64,000 bases of DNA from Gammaproteobacteria bacterium (GCA_903970185.1 CAJCIC010000004.1:27069-91068), one strand, 5' to 3'; counted from the stretch's first letter, positions 47,257 to 57,448 are shown. The notes: generated from the letters alone by a model not told the origin. Translations and numbers: made by a program.

Positions 47257-48910
47257 GCGCGGCCTTTTGCCTTTGCATGTCGACAAGCGCAGGGCGCAGG
47301 CGCTCGATGACGCTAAACCAGTCCCCGGCGCGCGGCTGGCGAAAAAGGCGCGCGCTTGGCCACCAGTGGGCGCGCTCGGGATCGAGTCCCCAGCGCCACT
47401 CGCCGGCGTAGGGAAGAAGCAAGAGCAGGGGCTTTCCCATGGCGCCGGCAAGATGGCAAACGGACGTGTCAACCGCGAGCACGACATCGAGGTCTTCGAT
47501 CAGCGCTGCCGTCTCGGCAAAATTGGCAAGGCGCGCCGAGCAGTCGAGGACCTTCATGCGCGCTGCGATGTCGCGCACCTGTTGCGCTGCTTCCCAGGTC
47601 TGCAGGCTGACCCAGTCGACGCCATCAATATCGGCAAGGGCTGCAAGCTCGCCCAAAGCGACACTGCGGCGCGCGTCCTTGCGATTCGCAATCGCGTTGG
47701 TCTTGGCAGGATTTCCTGCCCACACCAGGCCGACCCGAAGGCGCTTTGGGTCGCGCTCGCCCAACTCGGCGGCGAGAAACTTGCGCCACTGCTCGGCGCG
47801 AACCGGATCGGCGCGGATGTACGCGCCCTGCCTGGAAAAATCGGCAACCTGGTTGCGACGCATGCGCGGCAGACTGCCAAAGGGAATCTGGAAGTCCGGG
47901 GCGTCGTGCTGCAACTCGGGCAGCCACTCGGGTGCCACCTTGGTCCACGCATCCTCGTTCGCGCGCAACTGGACGTAACAGCGACACTGGGGAAACACGG
48001 TCTTCCACAGGTCGTGCAGATGGGGTTGCCCAACCAGCGTGACGCGCGCACCTTCGGCGATCAATTCGGGCACGATCGATAAGAACATGATCTCATCACC
48101 GAGACCCTGCTCGCCGTGCACGAGAAGATGCTTGCCCGCGAGATCCTCGCCCTCCCACGGGGGAAACGGGAACGGGTAGCGCCAGACCTTGCACTGGTCG
48201 CCCGCCGGAAATCGTGCCTCGTAGAGGCGCCAGCCCAGGACGAAATCGCCCGTGAGCAACGCGTACTGTCCCGCTTCCCACTGGATCTGCGGGCTGTCTG
48301 GTGCGCGCGCGAGCGCGCGCCGATAAAACGGCCCGGCCTCGGCGAGCCTGCGCTGTGCCGTGTAGCACATGCCCAGGGCGAGCAGGAGGATCTCCGAGTC
48401 GGGCGCAAACGACAGGCCGGTTGCATAACAGCGTTCTGCCTCGGCGAATTCTTCCCGAAAAAGACAGATATTGCCGAGATTTTGCAGTGCGCCAGCGTGC
48501 GAGGGCGTGAGTTTCAACGCGCTGCGATAGCAGGCGCAGGCGTCGTCCTCGCGCTTGATTGCCTGGTAGACGACACCGAGGTTGTAATGGACCTGGGCGT
48601 TGCCTGGCTGCAGGCGGCAGGCTTTCTCAAGCAGCGCGAGCGCGAGGCCATTTTTTCCGGCGAGATGGGCCAAGGCACCGCAAATGTGCAGCGCGTCGGG
48701 CTGTTCGGGCTCGACGGCAAGGATCTCAAGGGCCACCGACTCGGCCTGCGGTCGTCGCCCGCGCTCGAAATGCTCGACGGCAAGGCGCACGGCCTCGGCC
48801 ATCGAGACCTTGATTGGCGTGGGCGCCTTGGCGTCAACGCCCGGAATTCCCGCGGGGAGCGCAGATCCCGTGCCCTGCACCGAGGGCGCGCCGTCGTCGC
48901 CAGGACTCAC
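47249..48910 (-). CDS. TPR protein with C-terminal glycosyltransferase family 9/41-like domain
   Basis: 553 aa from GTG 48910, which overlaps the dtd stop and follows AAAGAGG; the frame extends to GTG 48940. TPR repeats fill residues about 30-230 (for example VHYNLGVVYQAIKREDDACACYRSAL). The C-terminal half has LLVHGEQGLGDEIMF, VGLVWAGNP, and VDTSVCHLAGAMGKPLLLLL, the ADP-heptose/GlcNAc-transferase-like fold. Common in proteobacteria beside flagellar or surface glycosylation genes; the acceptor is not known. Confidence 0.85.
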   Translation of the reverse strand: MSPGDDGAPSVQGTGSALPAGIPGVDAKAPTPIKVSMAEAVRLAVEHFERGRRPQAESVALEILAVEPEQPDALHICGALAHLAGKNGLALALLEKACRLQPGNAQVHYNLGVVYQAIKREDDACACYRSALKLTPSHAGALQNLGNICLFREEFAEAERCYATGLSFAPDSEILLLALGMCYTAQRRLAEAGPFYRRALARAPDSPQIQWEAGQYALLTGDFVLGWRLYEARFPAGDQCKVWRYPFPFPPWEGEDLAGKHLLVHGEQGLGDEIMFLSIVPELIAEGARVTLVGQPHLHDLWKTVFPQCRCYVQLRANEDAWTKVAPEWLPELQHDAPDFQIPFGSLPRMRRNQVADFSRQGAYIRADPVRAEQWRKFLAAELGERDPKRLRVGLVWAGNPAKTNAIANRKDARRSVALGELAALADIDGVDWVSLQTWEAAQQVRDIAARMKVLDCSARLANFAETAALIEDLDVVLAVDTSVCHLAGAMGKPLLLLLPYAGEWRWGLDPERAHWWPSARLFRQPRAGDWFSVIERLRPALVDMQRQKAALG

Positions 48911-49371
48911 TTGGCCTCTTTCAATTGGGAACCCCCGCACTGCAGCCAGAACGTGACCGGGCCGTCGTTGACCAGCGCAACCTGCATGTCTGCACCAAAC
49001 ACGCCCGTCGCAAGCGCTGCCCCCTCATCCCGGGCGGCATCAACGAAGCGGCCAAACAGCGACTTGGCCAGTTCCGGCGCGCAGGCCCTGGCAAAACTCG
49101 GACGCCGGCCATGGCGCGTATCTGCGGCGAGGGTGAATTGCGGCACGGCGAGCAAGGCCAGGCGCTCGTCAATCAGGCTGCGGTTCATGCGCTTTTGCTC
49201 GTCGCTGAAAATTCGCAAGGCGATGGTCTTGCGTGCGAGCGCGACGGCATCCTTGGCGTCGTCACCGGTTTCTGCGCACACCAAAGCCAGGATCCCTGCG
49301 CCGATTCGCGCGTGGCTCTGGCCGCCGATTTCGACTTCCGCTCTCAGAACGCGCTGGATCAGGGCGATCAA
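48907..49371 (-). CDS. dtd: D-aminoacyl-tRNA deacylase
   Basis: 154 aa from TTG 49371 (the family begins MIALIQRV). It removes D-amino acids wrongly attached to tRNA. The two signature motifs SQFTL-like PQFTLAAD and the cross-subunit Gly-Pro in NDGPVTF are present. It lies 40 bp after tyrS, fitting since tyrosyl-tRNA synthetase can mischarge D-tyrosine. Confidence 0.94.
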   Translation of the reverse strand: MIALIQRVLRAEVEIGGQSHARIGAGILALVCAETGDDAKDAVALARKTIALRIFSDEQKRMNRSLIDERLALLAVPQFTLAADTRHGRRPSFARACAPELAKSLFGRFVDAARDEGAALATGVFGADMQVALVNDGPVTFWLQCGGSQLKEAK

Positions 49372-49411
49372 TTGACGCTCGCGGCAAGAGTCATCGCCAG
49401 GTCCAATTGCG

Positions 49412-50665
49412 CTAGCTCAGAATCACTCGCGCAAACCGGCGCTTGCCGACCTGGACCAGCATTTCACCGGCGTCAAGCTTCAAGCCACGATCAGTGATGA
49501 CTTCGCCGTTGATCTTGACACCCCCCTGCTCGACATTGCGCAAGCCCTCGCCACTTGAGGGCACGAGCCCCGACTGTTTTAGCAGCTGGCCAATGCCGAT
49601 GGGCGCGCCTGCGACCTTCACCAGGGGGATCTCATCGGGTATGCCACCGCGGCTCATGTGCTCGAAATGCTCGCGCGCAGCTTCGGCCGCACGGCTGCCG
49701 TGATAGCGCGCGACGATCTCAAGGGCGAGCGTGACCTTTGCATCGCGAGGATTCCGACCCGTGCTGACTTGATCGCGCAAGGCGGCGATCTCGCTTCGCG
49801 ACTTGAACGACAGCAGTTCGAAATACTGCCACATCAGCGTGTCGGAGATCGACATCAGCTTGCCGAACATGTCGTTGGCGGGATCCGTGATGCCGATGGT
49901 GTTGTTCTTGGATTTGGACATCTTCTCGACACCATCGAGGCCGACCAGAAGCGGCATGGTCAGGATGCACTGCGCTTCCTGGCCATAATCGCGCTGCAGT
50001 TCGCGACCGACAAGAAGATTGAATTTCTGATCGGTGCCGCCAAGCTCGAGATCGGATTTCAAGGCGACCGAATCGTAGCCTTGCATCAGGGGATAGAGCA
50101 GCTCGTGGATCGAGATCGGTACATTGCCCTTGAAGCGCTTGGTGAAATCGTCGCGCTCGAGCATGCGCGCCAGGGTGTATTTCGCCGACAGCGTGATCAT
50201 GCCGCGCGCACCCAGTGCGTCAGACCACTCCGAGTTATAGCGCACTTCGGTGCGGTCGCGATCGAGTACCTTGCCGCACTGCTCGAGGTAGGTTTTTGCA
50301 TTGGCCTCGATCTGCTCGCGCGACAGCGGCGGGCGGGTCGCATTGCGACCGGACGGATCACCGATCATCGCCGTGAAATCGCCAATCAGAAAGATCACCG
50401 TATGGCCGAGATCCTGGAACTGGCGCATCTTGTTGAACACCACCGAATGGCCAAGATGCAAATCCGGCGCGGTCGGATCGCAGCCGAACTTGATGCGCAG
50501 CGGGGCACCGCCCTGTGTGTGCCGGTTGAGCTTGGCGATCAGGTCCGATTCGAGAATCAGTTCGTCGGCGCCACGCTTGATGATCTCAAGGGCTTCTGCG
50601 ACGTCCGCATTTTCGGCTGGTAGTGGTGCTAGATGATTCGGCACTGCGCCTTCAAGGGTACTCAT
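49412..50665 (-). CDS. tyrS: Tyrosyl-tRNA synthetase
   Basis: 417 aa class I synthetase. The HIGH-type motif HLGH (in [11 protein letters not shown]) and the KMSKS motif are exact. The C-terminal 65 residues are an S4-type RNA-binding domain ([17 protein letters not shown]). It is divergent from the M23 peptidase gene across 203 bp. Confidence 0.97.
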   Translation of the reverse strand: MSTLEGAVPNHLAPLPAENADVAEALEIIKRGADELILESDLIAKLNRHTQGGAPLRIKFGCDPTAPDLHLGHSVVFNKMRQFQDLGHTVIFLIGDFTAMIGDPSGRNATRPPLSREQIEANAKTYLEQCGKVLDRDRTEVRYNSEWSDALGARGMITLSAKYTLARMLERDDFTKRFKGNVPISIHELLYPLMQGYDSVALKSDLELGGTDQKFNLLVGRELQRDYGQEAQCILTMPLLVGLDGVEKMSKSKNNTIGITDPANDMFGKLMSISDTLMWQYFELLSFKSRSEIAALRDQVSTGRNPRDAKVTLALEIVARYHGSRAAEAAREHFEHMSRGGIPDEIPLVKVAGAPIGIGQLLKQSGLVPSSGEGLRNVEQGGVKINGEVITDRGLKLDAGEMLVQVGKRRFARVILS

Positions 50666-50868
50666 GGATGGGTAGCTTTACTTAACACACGCCCGCTGGC
50701 ATCGACCCCGGCGCACGTGCTGCCCGCGCCTGCCGGGGCGGTTTTTTCTGCATGCTACACTGCCCCGATCGAGATGGTGGGGCGTGTCGTGCGCCTTCTG
50801 ATTCTCGCAGCGACGCACTCGCGTTCACTTCGGATTTCTTCCAGCCCCGCTTGATTCTAGCCTAAGGC

Positions 50869-52287
50869 ATGCTCAGTTCATTTCTCGCGTCAGCTCGCCA
50901 CACCGCCTACCTTTGCAGCATCGGTCTTTACGCCCGTCAGCGTGCGTTGCGCCGTAGCCACCCGCACCGCGCACGCGCGCTCGCCCTCCTTTTGCTGTTC
51001 CCGGTTTTCGGCGTCGTTGCAGCCTTCGGCTTCGCGCCGCTTGCCCCTGATGCGGCGCTCGTTCCCGCCTATCAGGTCGAAGTCGCACTCGCCCCGCCCT
51101 CGCTCGCAACACAGGTCGTGGCGCTGGATTTCGCGCCGGCCTTGTATCACCACGAGGAACGTGTCGCTCTGGGCGATACGCTTGGCACGCTCCTGACGCG
51201 CCTTGGCGTTCTTGACAGTGCCGCTGAAAATTTCATGCGTTCGTCAGCGGCAGCGCGCGCGCTCTACCAGCTGCGCCCCGGCCGCACGATCTCTGCTGTG
51301 ACCGACGACCACGGCCTTTTGCATCGCCTGACCTATGACGAGTCGCAAGCCAACGGCAGCGATGCCCTTGCTGCAGGCGCCTTTGCGAGCTTGATCGTCG
51401 AGCGCGCGGGTGACGGCTTTGTCGCCCGCGAAGAATTGGCGCCCAACAAGCGCAGCGTTGAGATGCGTGAAGGCGAAATCGCGACCTCACTTTTTGCGGC
51501 CACCGACGCCGCCGGCGTTCCGGACGCCATCGCGAGCCAGATCGCGGACATCTTTTCCGGTGACATCGACTTCTATCGCGATCTGCGCCGCGGCGACCGT
51601 TTTCGCGTTGTCTTCGAGGGCTACTACCACGATGGCCAGATGGTTCATGCCGGCCGCGTACTCGCAGTCGAGTTCGTTGTCGCCGGCAAAAGCCACGACG
51701 CGGTCTGGTACCAGCCAAAAGGTCAGGCCGGCAACTATTACGGCAGCGATGGGCGCAGCCTGCGTCGCGCCTTCCTGCGCGCGCCCCTGCAGTTCACCCG
51801 CATTAGCAGCGGCTTTGGCGGTCGCGTGCATCCCATTCTCAACATCTGGAAGTGGCACACCGGCATTGATTACGCCGCACCGATGGGAACACCGGTACGC
51901 GCCACGGCTGACGGCGTGGTGAAATTTGTCGGCCAGCAGACGGGCTATGGCAACGCCATCGAAATCAGGCATCAGGGCGTCTATTCGACACTTTATGGGC
52001 ACCTGTCCGCATTCGCGCGCGGCCTAAGGCCTGGGCAATCGGTCGCACAAGGCGACGTCATTGGCTATGTCGGCATGACCGGCTGGGCAACCGGCCCGCA
52101 CCTTCATTACGAATTTCGCATCAGCGGCGTGGCCAAGGACCCGCTGCATGTGGCCATGCCCGATGCAACACCGGTTGCAGGCGAAGAGCTGGCCGCGTTC
52201 CATCGCAATACCGCGCCCGTAAATGCGGCGATCGTGCGCATGCGCCAGATCGACGCGTCGGTGCTTGTTGCGGACAAGTCGACCTAG
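50869..52287 (+). CDS. M23 family murein endopeptidase, MepM-like
   Basis: 472 aa. A membrane anchor near residues 38-58 puts the rest in the periplasm. The LysM/OapA-like region is around 95-180. The catalytic domain (about 300-430) has the zinc motif HTGIDYAAPMGTPV and GPHLHYEFR (HxH). It cleaves peptidoglycan cross-links to allow growth. With anmK 14 bp downstream it forms a wall-turnover pair. Confidence 0.9.
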   Translation: MLSSFLASARHTAYLCSIGLYARQRALRRSHPHRARALALLLLFPVFGVVAAFGFAPLAPDAALVPAYQVEVALAPPSLATQVVALDFAPALYHHEERVALGDTLGTLLTRLGVLDSAAENFMRSSAAARALYQLRPGRTISAVTDDHGLLHRLTYDESQANGSDALAAGAFASLIVERAGDGFVAREELAPNKRSVEMREGEIATSLFAATDAAGVPDAIASQIADIFSGDIDFYRDLRRGDRFRVVFEGYYHDGQMVHAGRVLAVEFVVAGKSHDAVWYQPKGQAGNYYGSDGRSLRRAFLRAPLQFTRISSGFGGRVHPILNIWKWHTGIDYAAPMGTPVRATADGVVKFVGQQTGYGNAIEIRHQGVYSTLYGHLSAFARGLRPGQSVAQGDVIGYVGMTGWATGPHLHYEFRISGVAKDPLHVAMPDATPVAGEELAAFHRNTAPVNAAIVRMRQIDASVLVADKST

Positions 52288-52301
52288 CCCGTTTGGTGCC
52301 G

Positions 52302-53450
52302 ATGGCATCTCCTGCCACGCTTGAACCCCTGCAGCTGGTCGGGGTCATGTCCGGCACCAGCCTTGACGGCGCCGACGCCGTCCTGGCGACGGTCGATGGC
52401 TCAGGCCTTGCCATCGTCAGCCACCTGCACCGCCCTTTTCCAGACGAGCTCAAGTCACGCCTGCTTTCACTGCAAGCAAGCGCGCCTTGCGAACTTGACA
52501 GCGCCGCGCTTGCCGCCAACCAGCTCGCAGAACACTATGCGGGCGTGGTCCTCGCCATGCTCGAGCACATCGACATCGCACCCAGGGCGATTCGTGCCGT
52601 TGCCGTGCACGGGCAAACCGTGAGACATCGACCCGAACTGGGCTATACGATCCAGCTCAATGCACCTGCGCGGCTTGCAGAATTGATCGGCATCGACGTC
52701 ATTTGCGATTTCAGAAGCCGCGATGTTGCCGCAGGGGGCCAGGGTGCGCCCCTCGTGCCGGCATTTCATGCCGCCGTCTTTGGCAGCGCGCATGAACATC
52801 GCGCCGTGGTCAATCTCGGTGGCATGGCCAACATCTCGGACCTGCCAGCGGGCGTGAATCAGAATGACGGGCCTGTGCGCGGATGGGATACGGGGCCTGG
52901 CAATGTCTATCTGGACGCGTGGTATCAGCTAGAACATGGAGGCCCCTTTGATCGCGATGGCGCACTGGCGGCACGCGGCAGGATCAACCAGGACCTGCTC
53001 AGGCGACTCCTCGATGATCCGTGGCTGGCAAAGCCGCCGCCCAAAAGCACCGGCCGCGATCATTTCAGCGCGCAGTGGCTAGCCCGGCGCCTAGAAGGCA
53101 TTGGCCAGCTTCCTCGCGAGGATGTGCAGGCGACGCTTGCGCAATTCACGGCCGAGACCATCGCAGAGGGTCTGGCCAGCGAGATCGCGCAGGTGGCGCG
53201 CGTGATTCTTTCTGGCGGCGGCGCGCACAATGCCGATCTGGCAGGGCGCATCGAGCGCGCACTCGCTAGCCGGCTGGCTCGTGCCGTGCAGGTCGTCTCG
53301 AGCGCATCGATGGGAATTCCTCCCGAGCAGGTCGAGGCCGCGGCATTCGCATGGTTGGGTGCCCGTTTTCTTGCACGCGAGCCGGGCAATCGGCCAGGCG
53401 TGACGGGCGCGCGCGGGGGCCGCGTACTCGGCGCGCTTTATCCGGCCTAG
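52302..53450 (+). CDS. anmK: Anhydro-N-acetylmuramic acid kinase
   Basis: 382 aa from ATG 52302; TTG 52293 is less likely. It phosphorylates and opens 1,6-anhydroMurNAc released by lytic transglycosylases, feeding cell-wall recycling. Family motifs: GVMSGTSLDGADAVL (ATP loop), VAVHGQTVRH, and GGMANIS with DTGPGN. C-terminal HNADL in the ASKHA fold. Confidence 0.95.
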   Translation: MASPATLEPLQLVGVMSGTSLDGADAVLATVDGSGLAIVSHLHRPFPDELKSRLLSLQASAPCELDSAALAANQLAEHYAGVVLAMLEHIDIAPRAIRAVAVHGQTVRHRPELGYTIQLNAPARLAELIGIDVICDFRSRDVAAGGQGAPLVPAFHAAVFGSAHEHRAVVNLGGMANISDLPAGVNQNDGPVRGWDTGPGNVYLDAWYQLEHGGPFDRDGALAARGRINQDLLRRLLDDPWLAKPPPKSTGRDHFSAQWLARRLEGIGQLPREDVQATLAQFTAETIAEGLASEIAQVARVILSGGGAHNADLAGRIERALASRLARAVQVVSSASMGIPPEQVEAAAFAWLGARFLAREPGNRPGVTGARGGRVLGALYPA

Positions 53451-53482
53451 GAGCGCCCCGGCGTCGCGCCGGGCGCATGAAA

Positions 53483-53507
53483 AAAGGTCCCGAACTGCAG
53501 GACCTTT
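53483..53507 (-). terminator. Terminator downstream of erpA
   Basis: AAAGGTCC (53483-53490) pairs with GGACCTTT (53500-53507) around a 9-base loop. On the minus strand it is followed by a run of Ts, so it should end erpA transcription; it may also slow anmK transcripts from the other side. Confidence 0.75.
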
Positions 53508-53549
53508 AAACCACCGCTTTGAATGTGCCAAGCGCCCTTGGCACGACCG

Positions 53550-53900
53550 CTAGACGGAGAATGACGATCCGCAACCACACGTCGTGGTCGCGTTGGGGTT
53601 CTTGATCACGAACTGGGCGCCTTCGAGGTCGTCCTTGTAATCGATCTCGGCGCCAACAAGATACTGATAGCTCATCGAGTCGATCAGCAGCGTGACGCCA
53701 TTTTTGACCATCGCGGTGTCGTCTTCATTGCTGATTTCGTCAAAGGTGAAGCCGTACTGGAATCCGGAGCAGCCACCGCCCTGGACGAACACCCGAAGCT
53801 TGAGCTCGGGGTTGCCTTCCTCGTCAATCAGTTCCTTCACCTTGGCTGCCGCCGAGTCGGTAAAGACCAGCGCGGCGGGCATTTCAGCAATAGCATTCAT
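53550..53900 (-). CDS. erpA: Iron-sulfur cluster insertion protein ErpA
   Basis: 116 aa from ATG 53900 (GAAGGAAATGCC upstream; the frame reaches 53927). A-type Fe-S carrier. The three conserved cysteines are in GGGCSGF and CGCGSSFSV. It passes [4Fe-4S] clusters to target enzymes. Next to bactofilin, as in many betaproteobacteria. Confidence 0.95.
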   Translation of the reverse strand: MNAIAEMPAALVFTDSAAAKVKELIDEEGNPELKLRVFVQGGGCSGFQYGFTFDEISNEDDTAMVKNGVTLLIDSMSYQYLVGAEIDYKDDLEGAQFVIKNPNATTTCGCGSSFSV

Positions 53901-53956
53901 GGCATTTCCTTCGTGCATTTCATCCAATTGGGCACAGCAAGCCCGAATTCAAGGGC

Positions 53957-54355
53957 CTAGCCATTGCTCGCCGCAAGCTTCAGGCCCGGGCGATCCTCTT
54001 CGTCGACGTGGGTCAGCGTGCCGTCGATTATCGCACCGTGGTGCATTTCCAGCGCACGATAGCGCAAGTCGCCCGACACCTTGGCCTTGGGCTGCAATTC
54101 GAGCAGGTCACTTGCATAGACCGGCCCCGTAATCGTGCCGTTGACAACCAGATGGTTCGCAACGATTGCGCCATCGACGCGCGCATGCTCGCTGATCACG
54201 AGCATGCTTGATTGCTCGTCATCGGCAATGACGTTGCCCTTGACGTGGCCGTCGATACGCAAGCCGCCGACAAAGTGAATATCGCCTTCGATCCGGGTCG
54301 TGATGCCAATCAGGCTGTCAATCGTATTCTTTGCACCGGGTTTGGATCCGAACAT
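53957..54355 (-). CDS. Bactofilin (polymer-forming cytoskeletal protein)
   Basis: 132 aa. The central region (about 20-115) is a right-handed beta-helix with regular short repeats such as IEGDIHFVGGLRIDGHVKGNV and VDGAIVANHLVVNGTITG. It polymerises without nucleotide and scaffolds wall enzymes. Short, unstructured ends fit the family. Confidence 0.92.
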   Translation of the reverse strand: MFGSKPGAKNTIDSLIGITTRIEGDIHFVGGLRIDGHVKGNVIADDEQSSMLVISEHARVDGAIVANHLVVNGTITGPVYASDLLELQPKAKVSGDLRYRALEMHHGAIIDGTLTHVDEEDRPGLKLAASNG

Positions 54356-54392
54356 GATGGTCTCTCGAATGGTTCAAATTCAAAGCAGCGGC

Positions 54393-55127
54393 CTAACTGA
54401 CCGCAACCGACTGTTGGCTGCGCACGGCACCGCGTTCCAGAATGCGGGCCTCGACCTGTTTGACGACTGCGCCTGCGGGCGCCTTGAACGTACCCTCGAG
54501 GCGTTTGAAGAACCTGAAGCTGATCTGAAAGGCCTTCGGATCGCTTGCCGCACTCGGGTCAGGCAAATTCATCATAGCAGCTTTGCCCCCCTCCTGCAGG
54601 GTCACGAGTAGTTGTAAATCCCCTGTGAATTCATGCTCGGCACCGCCGCCCTGAGTCACCAGGATGCGATAGTGGAACTGGCCTGGCACGGCGTCAGGCC
54701 TGACCTCGAGGCGCTTGATGGCCACGCCCGCCTGCGGCGTGCTTGAGGATAAGTTCTCAAAGAACGCGGCATCGTCCTTCAGCTTCGCATTCTCAAGTTC
54801 GAGCGAGCGGATCTGCGTGCCGAGTTCGGCCTGCGTCGATTTTTCAATTTCAAGCCTGGACTGTGCCGCCGTGGCGGCGTCCTTAAGACGCGTGGACTCC
54901 TCGCGCAACTCGGAATTTTCAGCACGCAAGCGCACCACCTCGTCCTTCAGCGGGCGGCCAAAGCCTGCGAAATCCTTGCCCGATTCGTACAGGAAAAGAC
55001 CGAGCGCGAACGCCAGCGCAAGCACCACGATACCGACGGCGATGCGCAGCGGCCAGGGCACGTGGGTCTTCACCGTCATGCGTGGCGCACTGATCGACAT
55101 GCGGCGCCGCATGAGCTTGAATTTCAC
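54393..55127 (-). CDS. DUF6776-like membrane-anchored coiled-coil protein
   Basis: 244 aa from GTG 55127 (GAGGG upstream; ATG 55112 is an alternative). One membrane helix at about 30-50, then a coiled coil (about 70-130, LRAENSELREESTRLKDAA) and a C-terminal beta-rich domain. Its place between argC and bactofilin is recurrent in betaproteobacteria. I recognise it only as a conserved, uncharacterised family; a scaffold role with bactofilin is speculation. Confidence 0.7.
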   Translation of the reverse strand: MKFKLMRRRMSISAPRMTVKTHVPWPLRIAVGIVVLALAFALGLFLYESGKDFAGFGRPLKDEVVRLRAENSELREESTRLKDAATAAQSRLEIEKSTQAELGTQIRSLELENAKLKDDAAFFENLSSSTPQAGVAIKRLEVRPDAVPGQFHYRILVTQGGGAEHEFTGDLQLLVTLQEGGKAAMMNLPDPSAASDPKAFQISFRFFKRLEGTFKAPAGAVVKQVEARILERGAVRSQQSVAVS

Positions 55128-55143
55128 AGGCGCTGCCCTCGCG

Positions 55144-56187
55144 TCATGGCGACAACGCAATCTGCGTGAGGCCAAGCGTCTCGGGAAAGCCGAACATCAG
55201 GTTCATGACTTGCACGCCCTGCCCGGATGCGCCTTTGACCAGATTGTCCTCGACGACGAGGATCACGAGCGTGTCGCCCTCGGCAGGCCGGTAAAGCGCG
55301 ATGCGCATGTAGTTCGACCCCCTGACCGAGCGGGTCTCCGGAATGCTTCCGGGGGGCATGACATCGACAAATGCCGATTCCGCGTAGAAGTCCTCATAAA
55401 GCATCTGGGCGTCGAGCTCGAGCTGATGGGGCAAAAGCCGTGCGTAAAGCGTCGCGTGGATGCCGCGGATGATGGGCAGCAGATGCGGGGTGAAAATCAA
55501 GCCGACAGGGCGCTTGGCGATGGCGTTGAGCCCCTGCACGGTTTCGGGATGATGCCGGTGACCCTTGATGCCGTACGCGCGAAAACTGTCCGAGGTCTCG
55601 GCAAGCAGATTGCCGATCTCGGCCTTCTTTCCCGCACCCGAGACTCCCGATTTGCAATCGGCGATGAGATGGCTTTCGTCAACCAACGGATTTGCATGCG
55701 CGAGAAGAGGCGCGAAGCCGAGTTGCATGGCGGTCGGATAACAGCCAGGCAACCCCACGAGGCGCGCAGTCCTGATCGCGTCGCGGTTGATTTCAGGCAA
55801 GCCATAGACGGCCTCGGCGAGCAGCTCAGGCTCGCTGTGCCGCATGCCGTACCACTGCGTGAAGACGTCGACGTCCTTGATGCGAAAGTCAGCCGCAAGA
55901 TCGATCAGCCTGACGCCGGCATCAAGAAGCGCGCGCGCCTGCGACATGGCAACGCCGTGGGGCGTCGCAAAAAACACCACGTCGCAGTCCTTGAGCTCGT
56001 CGCTACCTGCGTCCGAGAAGGCAAGCTCAAGACGTCCGCGCAACGACTGGAACATCTCGGCCACGGGCATGCCGGCTTCGCTTCGCGAGGTGATCACGCG
56101 CAGCCGTGCCTTGGGATGCTGGGCGAGCAGGCGCAGCAGTTCGACACCGGTGTAGCCGGTGCCGCCGACGATGCCGATGTCGATCAT
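55144..56187 (-). CDS. argC: N-acetyl-gamma-glutamyl-phosphate reductase
   Basis: 347 aa. It reduces acetylglutamyl phosphate in arginine synthesis with NADPH. The Rossmann start [18 protein letters not shown] and the catalytic Cys149 in [10 protein letters not shown] are clear, as is the GHRHHPE element. No other arg genes in the window. Confidence 0.96.
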   Translation of the reverse strand: MIDIGIVGGTGYTGVELLRLLAQHPKARLRVITSRSEAGMPVAEMFQSLRGRLELAFSDAGSDELKDCDVVFFATPHGVAMSQARALLDAGVRLIDLAADFRIKDVDVFTQWYGMRHSEPELLAEAVYGLPEINRDAIRTARLVGLPGCYPTAMQLGFAPLLAHANPLVDESHLIADCKSGVSGAGKKAEIGNLLAETSDSFRAYGIKGHRHHPETVQGLNAIAKRPVGLIFTPHLLPIIRGIHATLYARLLPHQLELDAQMLYEDFYAESAFVDVMPPGSIPETRSVRGSNYMRIALYRPAEGDTLVILVVEDNLVKGASGQGVQVMNLMFGFPETLGLTQIALSP

Positions 56188-56280
56188 GCGGGCGTCCTAT
56201 GTGTCAAATGTCACGCGAAACGGGTCGATTGTACCTGTCGGCCATCGCCTGACTTGCGCGCATGCGCACGCAACGGTCAC

Positions 56281-56319
56281 AAAAAAAACGCCCCGCGGTG
56301 CGCATGCTCCGGGGGCGCG
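56281..56319 (-). terminator. Terminator downstream of rpsI
   Basis: On the minus strand, a GC-rich hairpin (outer stem CGCCCC / GGGGCG) is followed by eight Ts at 56288-56281. It ends the rplM-rpsI operon before argC. Confidence 0.8.
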
Positions 56320-56339
56320 GGTTGCTGCCTGCTACGGAA

Positions 56340-56741
56340 TTAGCGCTTGGAGAATTGCTTCCGGCGACGCGCCTTGTGCAAACCGACTTTCTTGCGCTCG
56401 ACTTCGCGCGCATCACGCGTGACGAGCCCGGCTTTCGAGAGCGTTGGCTTGAGCGTCGCATCAAAGTCGATCAACGCGCGCGTGATGCCATGGCGCACGG
56501 CGCCGGCCTGGCCTGATTCGCCACCGCCGTGGACATTGACCAGAATGTCGAAGGACGTGCCATGGTTGGTGAGATCAAGCGGCTGGCGCACGATCATGCG
56601 CCCGGTTTCGCGCGCGAAATAATCATCGACGGGCTTGCCGTTGACGACAATCTTGCCGCTGCCGCTCTTGATGAAAACGCGCGCGACGGCGCTCTTGCGC
56701 CGTCCCGTGCCGTAGTTGTAGTTGCCGTAATTGACGATCAT
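56340..56741 (-). CDS. rpsI: 30S ribosomal protein S9
   Basis: 133 aa. Typical start region [14 protein letters not shown] and the basic C-terminus [17 protein letters not shown] that reaches the ribosomal P site. Start overlaps the rplM stop by 4 bp (ATGA). Confidence 0.98.
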   Translation of the reverse strand: MIVNYGNYNYGTGRRKSAVARVFIKSGSGKIVVNGKPVDDYFARETGRMIVRQPLDLTNHGTSFDILVNVHGGGESGQAGAVRHGITRALIDFDATLKPTLSKAGLVTRDAREVERKKVGLHKARRRKQFSKR

Positions 56742-57172
56742 GCGTTGACCTCGAGCGCCTTCGGTTGCTGCGCAGTGTGCGGATGCGTCGCCTCGGCATA
56801 GACCTTGAGCTTTTTGATCATGGCGTAACCGAGCGGGCCCTTGGGCAACATGCCCTTGACCGCCTTTTCCAGGGCACGCCCCGGAAAGCGCGACTGCATT
56901 TTTTCGAAATTGGTTTCACTGATGCCGCCCGGATATCCCGAGTGGCGGTAATACTTCTTGTCGTGCGACTTGTTGCCGGTCACGCGCAGACGCGCAGCAT
57001 TGACGATGATGATGAAATCACCCGTGTCAACGTGGGGCGTGAACTCCGGCTTGTGCTTGCCGCGCAGACGGCGTGCGACTTCACTGGCCACACGTCCCAA
57101 TACTTTGTCTGTCGCGTCAATGACAAACCAGTCACGCTGCACCTCGTGAGGTTTGGCGGAAAAGGTCTTCAT
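56738..57172 (-). CDS. rplM: 50S ribosomal protein L13
   Basis: 144 aa, [20 protein letters not shown] to the end, with [18 protein letters not shown] and [10 protein letters not shown] as in the family. First gene of the operon with rpsI. A good promoter lies 120 bp upstream. Confidence 0.98.
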   Translation of the reverse strand: MKTFSAKPHEVQRDWFVIDATDKVLGRVASEVARRLRGKHKPEFTPHVDTGDFIIIVNAARLRVTGNKSHDKKYYRHSGYPGGISETNFEKMQSRFPGRALEKAVKGMLPKGPLGYAMIKKLKVYAEATHPHTAQQPKALEVNA

Positions 57173-57291
57173 AAACGTCCTTGATAAAAGGCCGACATCG
57201 CGTCAAGGCGAATCGGTACCCGATGTAAAGCGGCTGCCGCCCCACTTGTGCCCGCGGGCTCTCCGTGCGGCAGCACGCGGAAAAGCCTTCG

Positions 57292-57321
57292 ATAGTAACG
57301 AATTCAGGGGCTTAGCGTCAA
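57292..57321 (-). promoter_or_regulatory. Sigma70-type promoter of rplM-rpsI
   Basis: Minus strand TTGACG (57321-57316) and TACTAT (57297-57292), spacer 18 bp. It lies just downstream of the small-RNA terminator, so ribosomal genes and small RNA appear to be separate units. Confidence 0.7.
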
Positions 57322-57336
57322 GCCGGGCGCCCGGTC

Positions 57337-57369
57337 AAAAAAAAGCCCGAGCCTTGAAGGGCTCGGGCT
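57337..57369 (-). terminator. Terminator of the candidate small RNA
   Basis: Perfect 10-bp stem (57344-57353 with 57360-57369), six-base loop, and a run of Ts on the minus strand. No minus-strand protein gene ends upstream of it, which is why a noncoding transcript is proposed. Confidence 0.85.
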
Positions 57370-57448
57370 AAATCCACCAAAGGAGGAGGGTGGAGGAGAC
57401 ACCGGCATGGGACCCAGCACCAACACTTTCCTTGCTTTGTCCCGACTT
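57337..57448 (-). ncRNA. Candidate trans-acting small RNA, about 110 nt
   Basis: It lies between a promoter (57483-57455) and a strong intrinsic terminator (57369-57337), with no likely coding frame. The predicted transcript begins near 57448. It contains the CU-rich stretch CTCCTCCACCCTCCTCCTTTGG, complementary to ribosome binding sites, as in several proteobacterial regulatory RNAs. The terminator stem AGCCCGAGCC / GGCTCGGGCT (10 bp, 6-base loop) is followed by eight Ts, good for Hfq binding. An alternative reading is an attenuated leader of rplM, but rplM has its own promoter behind the terminator. Existence is inferred from signals only. Confidence 0.6.
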
